DNA of 64,000 bases from the NCBI RefSeq assembly GCF_022865125.1, contig NZ_CP094828.1, forward strand, positions 3,651,219-3,715,218, in the 5' to 3' direction. The first letter of the stretch is position 1. Every line of letters starts with the position of its first letter. The position numbers were made by a program, and so were the translations under genes. This document shows positions 8,839-17,165 of the stretch, one piece after another. The DNA comes from Acuticoccus sp. I52.16.1. GTDB taxonomy: Bacteria; Pseudomonadota; Alphaproteobacteria; Rhizobiales; Amorphaceae. The notes under the pieces were generated by a model. It searched no databases. It saw nothing but the letters and a program-made list of their open reading frames with translations, and was not told the DNA's origin.

Positions 8839-9516
8839 TCAGACTTGGGCCGTCGCGTTCTGGACGACCACCACCGGGGTGCCGATCTTGACGCGCTCGT
8901 AGAGGTCGATCGAGTCGACGTTCAGCATACGGATGCAGCCCGACGACATCGCCTTGCCGATCGAGGACGGATCGTTGGTGCCGTGCAGGCGGTAGAGCGT
9001 GTCGCGGCCGCCTTTGTAGAGGTACATGGCGCGCGCGCCGAGCGGATTGGCCGGGCCGCCGGGCATGCCGCTGGCCCATTTGCGCAGCTCGGGCTGGCGC
9101 TTGATCATGTTGGACGGCGGCGTCCACGTCGGCCACTGCGCCTTGCGGCCGATTTTGGCGCTGCCCCCCCACGAGAAGCCGTCGCGGCCGACGCCGATGC
9201 CGTAGCGGATCGCGGTCGTTCCGTCCTCGATCAGGTAGAGGTGGCGGCTGGAGGTGTCGACCACCACCGTTCCGGGCTTGTAGCGACCCGAGTGGGACAC
9301 ATATTGCCGGCGGAACTCGACAGGGATCGTGTTGTAGTCGACCCGCGGCAGCGGGAAGGCCTCGCGCTCGGGCGTGCCGAGCTGCGGAACCGGACGATAG
9401 CCGAGTGTCGCACTCTGGAAGGTGCCACCGTTGACGCAGCCCGAGAGCGTCGCGGCCGCACTGGTCGCCCCCAGGATGCAGAACGTCCTGCGGTTCATGA
9501 AGTTACTCGGCATCAT
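8839..9516 (-). CDS. L,D-transpeptidase (YkuD domain) lipoprotein
   Basis: L,D-transpeptidases of this family make 3-3 peptidoglycan crosslinks or attach proteins to peptidoglycan in the periplasm. The N-terminus carries an export signal that includes a paired arginine (NRRTFC) and ends in the lipobox LSGC with Cys27, so the protein is probably lipid-anchored. The YkuD catalytic motif is present: His178 in YRLHGTNDP and Cys194 in SSGCIRML. The start at 9516 follows AAGGAA on the minus strand; the adjacent ATG at 9513 is equally possible. The gene stands alone, converging on the DUF6476 gene, with a strong hairpin in its leader (9536-9563). Confidence 0.9.
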   Translation of the reverse strand: MMPSNFMNRRTFCILGATSAAATLSGCVNGGTFQSATLGYRPVPQLGTPEREAFPLPRVDYNTIPVEFRRQYVSHSGRYKPGTVVVDTSSRHLYLIEDGTTAIRYGIGVGRDGFSWGGSAKIGRKAQWPTWTPPSNMIKRQPELRKWASGMPGGPANPLGARAMYLYKGGRDTLYRLHGTNDPSSIGKAMSSGCIRMLNVDSIDLYERVKIGTPVVVVQNATAQV

Positions 9517-9535
9517 CCGTTTCCTTTTGCGGGGA

Positions 9536-9563
9536 GCCGGCATGCGCGGCATCGCACGCCGGC
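9536..9563 (-). other. Strong hairpin in the leader of the L,D-transpeptidase gene
   Basis: Read on the minus strand, two 11-base arms pair around a 6-base loop; ten pairs are Watson-Crick and one is G-U. The hairpin ends about 20 bases before the start codon, just upstream of the ribosome binding site. No T tract follows, so it does not look like an intrinsic terminator. It could stabilise the message or tune translation. Confidence 0.5.
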
Positions 9564-9721
9564 CAACATCCTGTTGATGCGGAATTAACGCCCGATCTCA
9601 AGGCTCGGTCGCCGGACCTCAAGTTCTCGTGAGCGCTCGGAGAGCACTCCGGTCCGGCTGTGTGGTGTGGTTGCAACGGTGCACGCAATCACGCGTACAC
9701 CATGTCGCAGCCGCGGCGGCG

Positions 9722-10870
9722 TCAGGCGAGCGTGTCGCGGGCGATGATCAGCCGCTGGATCTCGCTGGTGCCTTCGTAGATCGTGGTGATTCGCACGTCG
9801 CGGGCATACCGTTCGACCGGGTGGTCGCGGATATAGCCCGCCCCGCCGAAGAGCTGCAGCGCCGTGTAAGTGGCCCGCTGCGCCGCCTCGCTCGCATAGA
9901 GCTTGGCCATCGACGCCGCCTTGCCGAAGGGGCGCCCCGCCTCCTTCAGCGCCGCCGCCTGGAGGATGAGGAGCCGCGCGGCCTCGAGTTCGGTCTCGGT
10001 GTCGGCGATCATCCACTGCGGGCCCTGCATCGCGGCGATCGGCCGGCCGAACTGCTCGCGCTCCTTGATGTGCGCGATCGCCGCGTCCACGGCCGCCCGC
10101 GCGATGCCCAGCGCCAGTGCCGCGATGCCGATGCGCCCGCCCGCCAGTTCGCCCGCGGCGATGCGGAAGCCGCCGTGCAGCGGCCCCAGCAGCGCGTCCG
10201 CCGGGATGCGGCAATCCTCGAAGTGCACCGCGTTGGTGGCCGAGCCGCGCTGGCCGAGCTTGTCCTCCTCGCGCCCGACGACGAGCCCGGGCGTCCCAGC
10301 CTCGACGAGGAAGGCGGAGATGCCCTTGCCCTTGGGCGCGTCCGGGTCGGTCACCGCCCACACCACGAAGAGGCCCGCGTAGGCGGCGGAGGTGATGTAG
10401 AGCTTCGAGCCGTTCAGCACCCACTCGTTGCCGGACATGACCGCGCGCGTCGTCAGTGCCGCGGGGTCGGAGCCGGCGGACGCCTCGGTGAGGCAGAAGG
10501 CGCCGGCCTTGTAGGTGCCGTCGGCGAGGCGGGGGAGGTGGGTGCGCTTCTGCTCCTCACTTCCCACCGAGGCGATCACCTCGCCCACCATGTTGGTGAC
10601 CGAGACGGTCACGCCCGTCGCCGCGCAGGCGTTGCCGACCGCCTCGACGGTGAGCGCGAAGGCGGTCGTTCCGGCCTCCGTGCCGCCGTATTCGGCCGGT
10701 GCATCGACCGCCATGAAGCCGTTGGCGGCGAGCCGCTCGAGGTTGGCGAGGAAGGCCTCGCGAGCGGCCGGCTCGCCACGGTCGAGCGCCGCGGCGTTGG
10801 GCGCCAGGTGCTCCTGCGCGATCCGCCGCGCGGCGTCCGCGATCAACTCCTGATCCTCGGTGAGCAGCAT
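9722..10870 (-). CDS. Acyl-CoA dehydrogenase
   Basis: This FAD flavoenzyme makes the alpha,beta-double bond in an acyl-CoA and passes electrons to electron-transfer flavoprotein. The 382 residues show the normal three-part fold. The FAD/substrate segment FCLTEASAGSDPAAL, the GGRIGIAALALGIA helix and the C-terminal block IYEGTSEIQRL with the expected catalytic base Glu366 are all present, as is LQLFGGAGYIRD. The sequence resembles short- or branched-chain enzymes, but chain length cannot be assigned. A clear GGGGGAGGA site precedes the ATG. It lies 50 bp downstream of an SDR dehydrogenase, suggesting a two-gene beta-oxidation or branched-chain catabolic unit. Confidence 0.93.
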   Translation of the reverse strand: MLLTEDQELIADAARRIAQEHLAPNAAALDRGEPAAREAFLANLERLAANGFMAVDAPAEYGGTEAGTTAFALTVEAVGNACAATGVTVSVTNMVGEVIASVGSEEQKRTHLPRLADGTYKAGAFCLTEASAGSDPAALTTRAVMSGNEWVLNGSKLYITSAAYAGLFVVWAVTDPDAPKGKGISAFLVEAGTPGLVVGREEDKLGQRGSATNAVHFEDCRIPADALLGPLHGGFRIAAGELAGGRIGIAALALGIARAAVDAAIAHIKEREQFGRPIAAMQGPQWMIADTETELEAARLLILQAAALKEAGRPFGKAASMAKLYASEAAQRATYTALQLFGGAGYIRDHPVERYARDVRITTIYEGTSEIQRLIIARDTLA

Positions 10871-10920
10871 CGTGCGTCCTCCCCCTATCCGTCCATCCGT
10901 CGTCGCGCCCGTCCGTCGTC

Positions 10921-11682
10921 CTATCGTGGGGCCATGCGGATCGCGCCGTCGAGGCGGATCACCTCGCCGTTCAGGATGGGGCTCTCGACGATATATTTGG
11001 CGAGGTCGGCGTACTCGTCGGGCTTGCCGAGGCGCTTGGGGAAGGGGACCTGCTCGCCGAGCGAGGCCTGCGCCTTCTCCGGCAGCCCCGCCAGCATCGG
11101 CGTCTCGAAGATGCCGGGCGCGATGGTCGCGACGCGGATGCCGAACTGGCTCATCTCGCGCGCCAGCGGCAGCGTCAGCGCCGCGACGCCGCCTTTGGAC
11201 GCGGCGTAGGCGACCTGTCCGATCTGCCCGTCATAGGCCGCGACGGAGGCGGTCATGATGATGACCCCGCGCTCGCCGTCGGCGGTGATCGGGTCCAACT
11301 CGCTCATCCCGAGCGCGGCCATCGCCGAGGCGCGGAAGGTGCCGATCAGGTTGATGTCGATCGTCTTGGCATAGAGCGCGAAGGAGTGCAGCTCGCCGCG
11401 CGAGATGGTCTTCGCGGCGGGGGCGATCCCGGCGCAATTGACGAGGATGCGCTCCTGCCCGTGGGCGGCACGGGCCGCGGCGAAGGCGGCGCGCAGGCTG
11501 TCCTCGGAGGTGACGTCGGCCTCGACCCAGATCCCGCCGATCTCCTCGGCGACGGCGGTCCCGTCGGCGAGGTCGAAGAGCGCGACCTTGGCGCCCTCGG
11601 CCGCGAGGCGGCGCGCGGTCGCCGCGCCCAATCCGGAGGCGCCGCCGGTGACGATCGCCGCGGGGGCTTCAGTGAGCTTCAT
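10921..11682 (-). CDS. SDR family oxidoreductase, 3-hydroxyacyl-CoA dehydrogenase type II-like
   Basis: The 253-residue short-chain dehydrogenase has the NAD-binding TGGASGLG at 12-19, the NCAG motif near 82-85, and the catalytic set Ser146, Tyr159, Lys163 (YAASK). The pattern SRGELHSFALYAKTIDINLIGTF and the tail APGIFETPMLAGLPEK resemble the HSD17B10 / 3-hydroxy-2-methylbutyryl-CoA dehydrogenase group, which oxidises 3-hydroxyacyl-CoAs. Its position immediately upstream of an acyl-CoA dehydrogenase supports a fatty-acid or isoleucine-degradation role, but the substrate is inferred. Confidence 0.88.
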   Translation of the reverse strand: MKLTEAPAAIVTGGASGLGAATARRLAAEGAKVALFDLADGTAVAEEIGGIWVEADVTSEDSLRAAFAAARAAHGQERILVNCAGIAPAAKTISRGELHSFALYAKTIDINLIGTFRASAMAALGMSELDPITADGERGVIIMTASVAAYDGQIGQVAYAASKGGVAALTLPLAREMSQFGIRVATIAPGIFETPMLAGLPEKAQASLGEQVPFPKRLGKPDEYADLAKYIVESPILNGEVIRLDGAIRMAPR

Positions 11683-11788
11683 GGAACGCTCCTTCCCGTT
11701 GTCTCATGCGCCCGTGTGTGCCCGACCTCGCGGGTCCGCCGCAAGCGTTCGTCTGACGATCTTGTCGGATGAGGAGGCTGACGGAGCG

Positions 11789-12664
11789 TCAGGCGGCGCG
11801 GCTGGTGCCGATCTCGATCTCGCCGTTGGTGAGATGGATGGTCTGCCCCTCCTTGGCGATCATCGCGCCGGGGAGCTGGCTGTTCACCTCGCGGGCGAGG
11901 GTGTCGAGCGCATCGTCGCCGCGGGAGGGGTCGTGGTGGAAGATCATCGGGATGGAGACGCCGGAGCGGGCCGCGAGATCCAGCGCCTGGGTCGGTGTCG
12001 AGTGGCCCCAGCCGACGTACTTGGGGTACTCGTCCTCCAGGTACATCGCGTCGTAGATCATCAGGTCGGCGCCGGTGACGAACTCGGCGATGGCGTCGTC
12101 CAGCATGTCGTCGCCATGCTCATGGTCGGTGATGATGGCGATCGAGGATCCGGCCCACTCGATCCGGTAGCCGCAGCCGTTGCCGGGGTGGTTGAGCCGT
12201 GTCGAGGAGACGGTGAGGCCCGAATCGAGCTTGAAGGTGTCGCGCGCCTTGAAGGAGCGGAATTCGGTGTTGCGCAGCGCGGAAGTCGCCACCGGGAAGA
12301 TCGGCGGGCTCATCATCCGCTCGACGATCTCTTCCAGGGTGCCGCCGGGCGGGATGTGGCCGGCCCACAAGCTCACCGCGACCCTCGGATCGTAGGCCGA
12401 GCAGAAGAAGGGCAGGCCGCACAGGTGATCCATGTGCGTGTGGGTGAAGAGGACGTCGAGCTGTTCGATGCCCTCCTCGGCGAAGGCGGCGCCGCAGCGG
12501 CGGGCGCCCGAGCCGCAGTCGATCAGGAGGAGGTGCGGGCCGGCTCGGATCTCCAGGCAGGTCGTTTCTCCGCCGTAGCGGAGCGTGTGGGGGCCGGGCG
12601 CCGGGATCGAGCCGCGTGCGCCCCAAATGGTGAGAGACAGTGTGTCGGGATGGCGGATCGTCAC
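11789..12664 (-). CDS. MBL-fold metallohydrolase, cyclic-nucleotide phosphodiesterase-like
   Basis: The 291-residue protein has a metallo-beta-lactamase fold with the metal motif HTHMDH (His75, His77, Asp79, His80), a downstream HPGNGCGYRI block, an ITDHEH metal site and a C-terminal FHHDPS. This layout matches MBL hydrolases of the RNase Z / PDE class, and the opening LTIWGARGSIPAPG is typical of proteins annotated as 3',5'-cyclic-nucleotide phosphodiesterases. The substrate is not proven. Its ATG overlaps the stop of the upstream cyclic-nucleotide-binding gene by 4 bases, making it the last gene of a three-gene operon. It has no signal peptide. Together with the sensor gene it suggests that a cyclic nucleotide, or a related phosphodiester, is both sensed and hydrolysed by this operon. 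Confidence 0.85.
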   Translation of the reverse strand: MTIRHPDTLSLTIWGARGSIPAPGPHTLRYGGETTCLEIRAGPHLLLIDCGSGARRCGAAFAEEGIEQLDVLFTHTHMDHLCGLPFFCSAYDPRVAVSLWAGHIPPGGTLEEIVERMMSPPIFPVATSALRNTEFRSFKARDTFKLDSGLTVSSTRLNHPGNGCGYRIEWAGSSIAIITDHEHGDDMLDDAIAEFVTGADLMIYDAMYLEDEYPKYVGWGHSTPTQALDLAARSGVSIPMIFHHDPSRGDDALDTLAREVNSQLPGAMIAKEGQTIHLTNGEIEIGTSRAA

Positions 12665-13119
12665 GTGTTGGCAACCGCGGCCCGCAGTCGGCCGAATTCA
12701 CGGGTCGTCCGTTCGAGGCGGTGGGCGAGGGCCCGCATGACCTCGAGCGCCATGTCGGGGAAGTTGCCCAGGAGCTTGAAGAAGTGCTCCTTGGTGACCG
12801 CCAGCGCCATGATCTCGGACGTGGCGCGGACGGTGGCGGTCCGCGGCACGTCGATCAGCAGCGCGATCTCGCCGACGAAGTCGTTTTCCTTGACGGTGGC
12901 GACGAGCTGCTCACCGCTGGGGGAGGCGACCAGGACGTCGGCCTCGCCCGAGAGGATGATGTAGGCGACGTCGCCGAAGTCGCCTTCCTCGACGAGGTTC
13001 TCGCCCGCCTCGAACCGGACGCGCTCGGACATGAAGGCCAGGAGGCGCAGCTTCTGGTCTTCGATCCCGCGGAACAGCGGGATCTTGCGGAGCGCGGCGG
13101 CGTCCGTGTCGATGCTCAT
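12661..13119 (-). CDS. Cyclic nucleotide-binding domain protein (no output domain)
   Basis: The 152-residue protein is almost entirely one cNMP-binding beta-roll, with the phosphate-binding cassette reading GEIALLIDVPRTATV; the Arg in PRTA is the residue that contacts the cyclic phosphate in CAP/PKA-type domains. No helix-turn-helix, kinase or channel segment follows; only a C-terminal helix rich in Arg and Glu remains. It is therefore a stand-alone sensor module rather than a CRP-type regulator. Both ends overlap neighbours by 4 bases (ABC protein upstream, MBL hydrolase downstream), which points to production in fixed proportion and probable physical partnership. Which cyclic nucleotide it binds is unknown. 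Confidence 0.88.
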   Translation of the reverse strand: MSIDTDAAALRKIPLFRGIEDQKLRLLAFMSERVRFEAGENLVEEGDFGDVAYIILSGEADVLVASPSGEQLVATVKENDFVGEIALLIDVPRTATVRATSEIMALAVTKEHFFKLLGNFPDMALEVMRALAHRLERTTREFGRLRAAVANT

Positions 13120-15737
13120 GACGCCTCCTTCTCCCGAGCTTCGTCATCCTCGCCATATACAGCGATATTCTTCACGCTATCCCATCCACCCCGTGCAACC
13201 AACCTGCCATCACGCATGACCGCGACCGATTCCATCGCCTCGGCGACCTTCGGATCGGTGGTTCCGACCACCATCGTGCTTGATTTGCACGTCTCCATAA
13301 CGCGTGCCAGAAGCTGCCGGTCCCCATCGAAAATACCGTCGATGACGAGGACCTGCGGCTGCTTGACCAGGGCGCGAATGAGTCCCACGCGTCGCCGTTG
13401 CCCCGCCGACAGCCGGCCACCGGCGATCCCGACGTTGAAGTTCAGCCCCGCGCGGGCGATCGGCTCGCGCAGGCCCAGTGCCCGCGTCGTATCGCGCAAT
13501 AGCGCATCGATCTTGTCCGAGGCGCCTCGCCGGTCCACTCGCGGCTTGCCGAAGAGGATATTCTCCTCGATGGACAGCGGCGCGATCACGCGGTCGGCTT
13601 CGAACAGGGCATAGCTCGGGTCGTCCTTCAACGCGTCGTGGACCACGCGCCGCGCGGCGACCAGCTCGGCCTCATCCTTCTCGGAAAGGGTGACGATGCG
13701 GTGACGGCCGGGGATCAGGCGGAAGGCGAGGCCGACGAAGGCGGCGCGGTCGGCCTTGGAGAGGTCGGCGCCGGACTTGTGCTGGCGCAGCCGGTCGGCG
13801 AACTGCGGGATCTCCTCGGTCGACAGGAACGAGTAGTCGCCGATCAGCGAGGCGTCGGCGCCGGTGTCGGAGAAGAGCTCGATCATCGTCTCGGCGACTT
13901 CGGCGCCCATCGCGACCAGCCGGTCGGCGACGCCCGCGGTGACGAGCGCGCCCATCACCGCCGGGTCCGAGGCGGCCGACCAGACCGGCGTCCCGACCGT
14001 GCTGGGGACGCCGTAGAGGACGTTCTCGCCGATCGTCGCCGAGTGATTGAAGCGCTCGTTCTCCCACAGCGCGACGAGGCCCTTCCAGCTCTTGTCCTCG
14101 TGCACCTGGCGCACGACGTCGGCGCGCGCCTTGAGGATCTTCTCGTCGAAGTCCGGGTCGCGATGCTCGAACGAGTAGGAGGCGAGGCCGAGGCGGTAGA
14201 GGTCGCCCTCCAAGCCGACGAGCTGGACGAGGTCGATCAGCATGTCGTCCAGCTTCTCGGCCGCGTCGACGCCGGCGCGGGTGTGGTCCTCCCACGTGGC
14301 GGTGACGTCGTGCAGCGAGTTGCCGGTGAGGCTCGCCTCCACGTGGCGCAGGTCCGAGAGGTGGTCGCTGTCCTCGTCCACCGGGTCGGTCTTGAGGCCG
14401 TAGACGATGTTGGCGCGGATCGTCTCGTTGAAGAGGTAGGGATCGGAGCCGACGTACGAGATGCGCCGCGCGATCGACTGGTGGGGCAGCTCGTCGAACC
14501 GGCGGCCGCCGATGGTGCTGCGGCCGGCGACGGGGCTGAGGAGACCGGCCGCGGTCATCACCAGCTCGGTCCGGCCCGAGCCGTCGGCGCCGTAGATGGC
14601 GAGGCGGTCGCCCTCGTTGATCTCCAGCGTGACGTCCAGGACCTCCTGGCCGCTGCCGCCGCCGCTCGCGGTGACCGAATGCAGCGCGACGCAGGCGTTC
14701 GGCAGCTCGATCTCGCCGTTGGCCTCGCCGGCGATCCGCTCCGGCGGCATCGCGTCGTCGACGTCGAAGTTCTCGACGACGGTCTCGTACTTCACCTTCA
14801 CGCCGGCCAGCGTCTGGTACCAGTCGAGCAGCTCCTTCCAGGGCGAGGCGAGGTCCTTGTAGGCGGCCAGCACCGCGACGAGCGCACCGAAGGAGAGGTT
14901 GCCGCGAATGACGAGGTAACCGCCGACCGAATAGAAGAAGAAGGGCGGCAATTGGTTCATGAAGTTATTGAGGAACTTGATCATGAACTTGCGCCGGAAG
15001 ATCGCCAGGCGGATCCGGTAGTTCAGGAACAGCCGATCTGACAGATCCGCCATGTGGTAGCGTGAGGTATCGTTGGCGTGGATGTCGGCCGCGGCGCTGA
15101 CGGTCTCGTTGATCCGCTCGGAGATGGAGCGGATGTTGATGATCCGCTCGCGCGAGAGGCGGATGACCTTCTTCTGCAGCTTCGGGATGATGTACGCCTG
15201 CAGCGGGTAGAGCGACACCGCCGCCGCGCCGAGGAACGGGTCCTGCGCGAAGATGAAGACGATGTAGACCAGCAGCGTTCCCCCCTGGAAGGCGGGCGTG
15301 GCGATCGCCTCGCCGATGAAGACGCCGACGTCCTCGACCTCGGCGGTGATCATCGGGATCAGCTCGCCGCCCGACACGCGGCGAAAGCGTGGCAGGCGGA
15401 ACCGCAGGATCGAGTTGTAGAGCATGTAGCGCAGGCGGCGCAGCATGCGCTCGCCCGCGACGCCCTTATAGATGTTCAGGACATACTTGACGCCGTTGTT
15501 GGCCACGACGAGCGCCAGAAAGCCGGTACACAGCGCCACCAGATACTGGATCTGGTTCAGCTCGACCCCTAGGATATCCTTCGGGAAATCTGTCCCCGAG
15601 ATCGCCTCGTTGACGATCCACTTGGGAAGCTCGAGCGTCATGTAGAGGATGGGGAACGAGCATACCGTCAGCGCGAGGATGACGATCTGCTGGCGCTTGG
15701 AGTAGCGCCAAATAAAGCCGAAGAGATCTCGTTCCAT
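13116..15737 (-). CDS. Exporter-type ABC protein with degenerate, interrupted ATPase domain
   Basis: The 873-residue protein has an N-terminal transmembrane region of the ABC exporter type (about six helices within residues 15-320), then an ATPase domain (about 350-860). That domain is atypical. Walker A reads GADGSGRT, with Arg389 replacing the lysine. The Q-loop reads YVGSDPYLF with Ser in place of Gln. The signature is LSAGQ at 776-780. Walker B is VLVID with Asp800 followed by Gly801 where the catalytic Glu should be. The switch histidine position is Thr826. About 387 residues separate Walker A from the signature, against roughly 100-110 normally, so about 280 residues are inserted. It is the first gene of an operon with a cNMP sensor and an MBL hydrolase, divergent from a glycosyltransferase operon. 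It may be a regulated, weakly active or non-hydrolytic transporter. Confidence 0.85.
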   Translation of the reverse strand: MERDLFGFIWRYSKRQQIVILALTVCSFPILYMTLELPKWIVNEAISGTDFPKDILGVELNQIQYLVALCTGFLALVVANNGVKYVLNIYKGVAGERMLRRLRYMLYNSILRFRLPRFRRVSGGELIPMITAEVEDVGVFIGEAIATPAFQGGTLLVYIVFIFAQDPFLGAAAVSLYPLQAYIIPKLQKKVIRLSRERIINIRSISERINETVSAAADIHANDTSRYHMADLSDRLFLNYRIRLAIFRRKFMIKFLNNFMNQLPPFFFYSVGGYLVIRGNLSFGALVAVLAAYKDLASPWKELLDWYQTLAGVKVKYETVVENFDVDDAMPPERIAGEANGEIELPNACVALHSVTASGGGSGQEVLDVTLEINEGDRLAIYGADGSGRTELVMTAAGLLSPVAGRSTIGGRRFDELPHQSIARRISYVGSDPYLFNETIRANIVYGLKTDPVDEDSDHLSDLRHVEASLTGNSLHDVTATWEDHTRAGVDAAEKLDDMLIDLVQLVGLEGDLYRLGLASYSFEHRDPDFDEKILKARADVVRQVHEDKSWKGLVALWENERFNHSATIGENVLYGVPSTVGTPVWSAASDPAVMGALVTAGVADRLVAMGAEVAETMIELFSDTGADASLIGDYSFLSTEEIPQFADRLRQHKSGADLSKADRAAFVGLAFRLIPGRHRIVTLSEKDEAELVAARRVVHDALKDDPSYALFEADRVIAPLSIEENILFGKPRVDRRGASDKIDALLRDTTRALGLREPIARAGLNFNVGIAGGRLSAGQRRRVGLIRALVKQPQVLVIDGIFDGDRQLLARVMETCKSSTMVVGTTDPKVAEAMESVAVMRDGRLVARGGWDSVKNIAVYGEDDEAREKEAS

Positions 15738-15944
15738 TATGCCCTTTAGATTACCATTGTCCCCAACTGCCGCAATCGCAAAAAGGCCTCGATTGCACAG
15801 CGATCCAACCGCCCGCGGCGCGCGAGCCCGCGCGCGAGTGGCACCATCCTTGTACCGCGATATTGCGTCCTTGCGTCTGCTGACGCATAGCTTCCTTAAT
15901 CAGACGGTTGCCGACCATCGGCCGCGGTCCGGGTCGAGGGTCCC

Positions 15945-17165
15945 ATGCCGAACGATCATCCCCGCATTCTGATCTACTCGCACGACTCCTTCGGGTTGGG
16001 GCACCTGCGTCGCTGCCGTGCGATCGCCCACTCCATGGTGGGTGCCATGGACCGACTCTCCGTCATCATCCTATCCGGCTCGCCGATTATCGGCAGCTTC
16101 GATTTTCGCCCGCGCGTCGATTTCGTGCGCGTGCCGGGCGTCATCAAGCTGCGCGACGGGGCCTACTCGTCGCACTCGCTCTCCATCGGCATCGAGGAGA
16201 TGCTGCGGCTGCGCGCTTCGATCATCGAGCACACGGCCGACGTCTTCGATCCGGACGTGATGATCGTCGACAAGGAGCCGCTCGGCCTCAGGGGCGAGGT
16301 GCAACCGACGCTGGAAATGCTGAAGGAGCGGGGCACGCGCCTGGTGCTGGGCCTGCGCGACGTGATGGACGACCCCGCCAGCCTCGCCGACGAATGGGAG
16401 CGCAAGCACGCCGTCAGCGCGCTGGAGGACCTCTACGACGAGATCTGGGTGTACGGCAAAGCCGAGGTGCACGACCCGCTGGAGGGCATCGGCGTCTCCA
16501 CCAACGTCTACGAGAAGATCCTCTATACCGGCTACCTGAAGCGGGACGTGCCCAACGGCGACGGTACCGCCGAGCTGAACCCGTTCGACGACGAGCCCTT
16601 CATCCTCGTCACCCCCGGCGGCGGTGGCGATGGGATGGAACTGGTCGACTGGGTGTTGCGGGCCTACGAGGCGCGCGAGCGGCCGTTGTTCCCGGCGCTC
16701 ATCGTCCTCGGCCCCTTCATGCCGGCCGAGAAGCAGGCCGAGTTCAAGGCCCGCTCCGAAACCCTGCGCGACGTCCACATCATCCGCTTCACCCCGGTGA
16801 TCGAGCGGCTGATGATGGAGGCGACCGCGATCGTCGGCATGGGCGGCTACAACATCTTCTGCGAGATCCTGTCGTTCGACAAACCGACGCTGCTGGTCCC
16901 CCGCGTCGTGCCGCGCCGCGAGCAGGCGATCCGTGCGGCCAAGGCCGAGAGCGCCGGTCTCGTCACCTGCCTGCCGATCGACGACTATCCGAACGTCGAG
17001 ATGATGGTCGACGCGCTGGCCGAGTTGCCGGAGCGTGCGCCGCCGTCCGCCGCCGGCTTCGAGGAGCTGCTGTGCGGCCTCGAGACGATCAATGCGCGCA
17101 CCGAGACGATCCTGTCGGGGCGGGTGCGGCGCCCGGCGTACGGCCGTCTCACCGTCGTGCGCTGA
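15945..17165 (+). CDS. Glycosyltransferase family 28/MurG-like protein (first of cluster)
   Basis: The 406-residue protein begins with ILIYSHDSFGLGHLRRC, the glycine/histidine loop typical of GT-B enzymes of the MurG type. It continues with LSGSPIIGSF and RVDFVRVPGVIKLRDG, and has the C-terminal nucleotide-sugar site VTPGGGGDG and GMGGYNIFCEIL. Such proteins transfer a sugar from a UDP-linked donor; donor and acceptor are not known. No signal peptide is seen. It opens an operon of five overlapping glycan genes and is divergent from the degenerate ABC gene, with 207 bp between starts. Its stop overlaps the next start by one base. Confidence 0.8.
   Translation: MPNDHPRILIYSHDSFGLGHLRRCRAIAHSMVGAMDRLSVIILSGSPIIGSFDFRPRVDFVRVPGVIKLRDGAYSSHSLSIGIEEMLRLRASIIEHTADVFDPDVMIVDKEPLGLRGEVQPTLEMLKERGTRLVLGLRDVMDDPASLADEWERKHAVSALEDLYDEIWVYGKAEVHDPLEGIGVSTNVYEKILYTGYLKRDVPNGDGTAELNPFDDEPFILVTPGGGGDGMELVDWVLRAYEARERPLFPALIVLGPFMPAEKQAEFKARSETLRDVHIIRFTPVIERLMMEATAIVGMGGYNIFCEILSFDKPTLLVPRVVPRREQAIRAAKAESAGLVTCLPIDDYPNVEMMVDALAELPERAPPSAAGFEELLCGLETINARTETILSGRVRRPAYGRLTVVR

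Noticed and set aside
12661-13119. CRP/FNR-type transcription factor
   Set aside because: The protein ends after the cNMP-binding domain and one helix; no helix-turn-helix is present.
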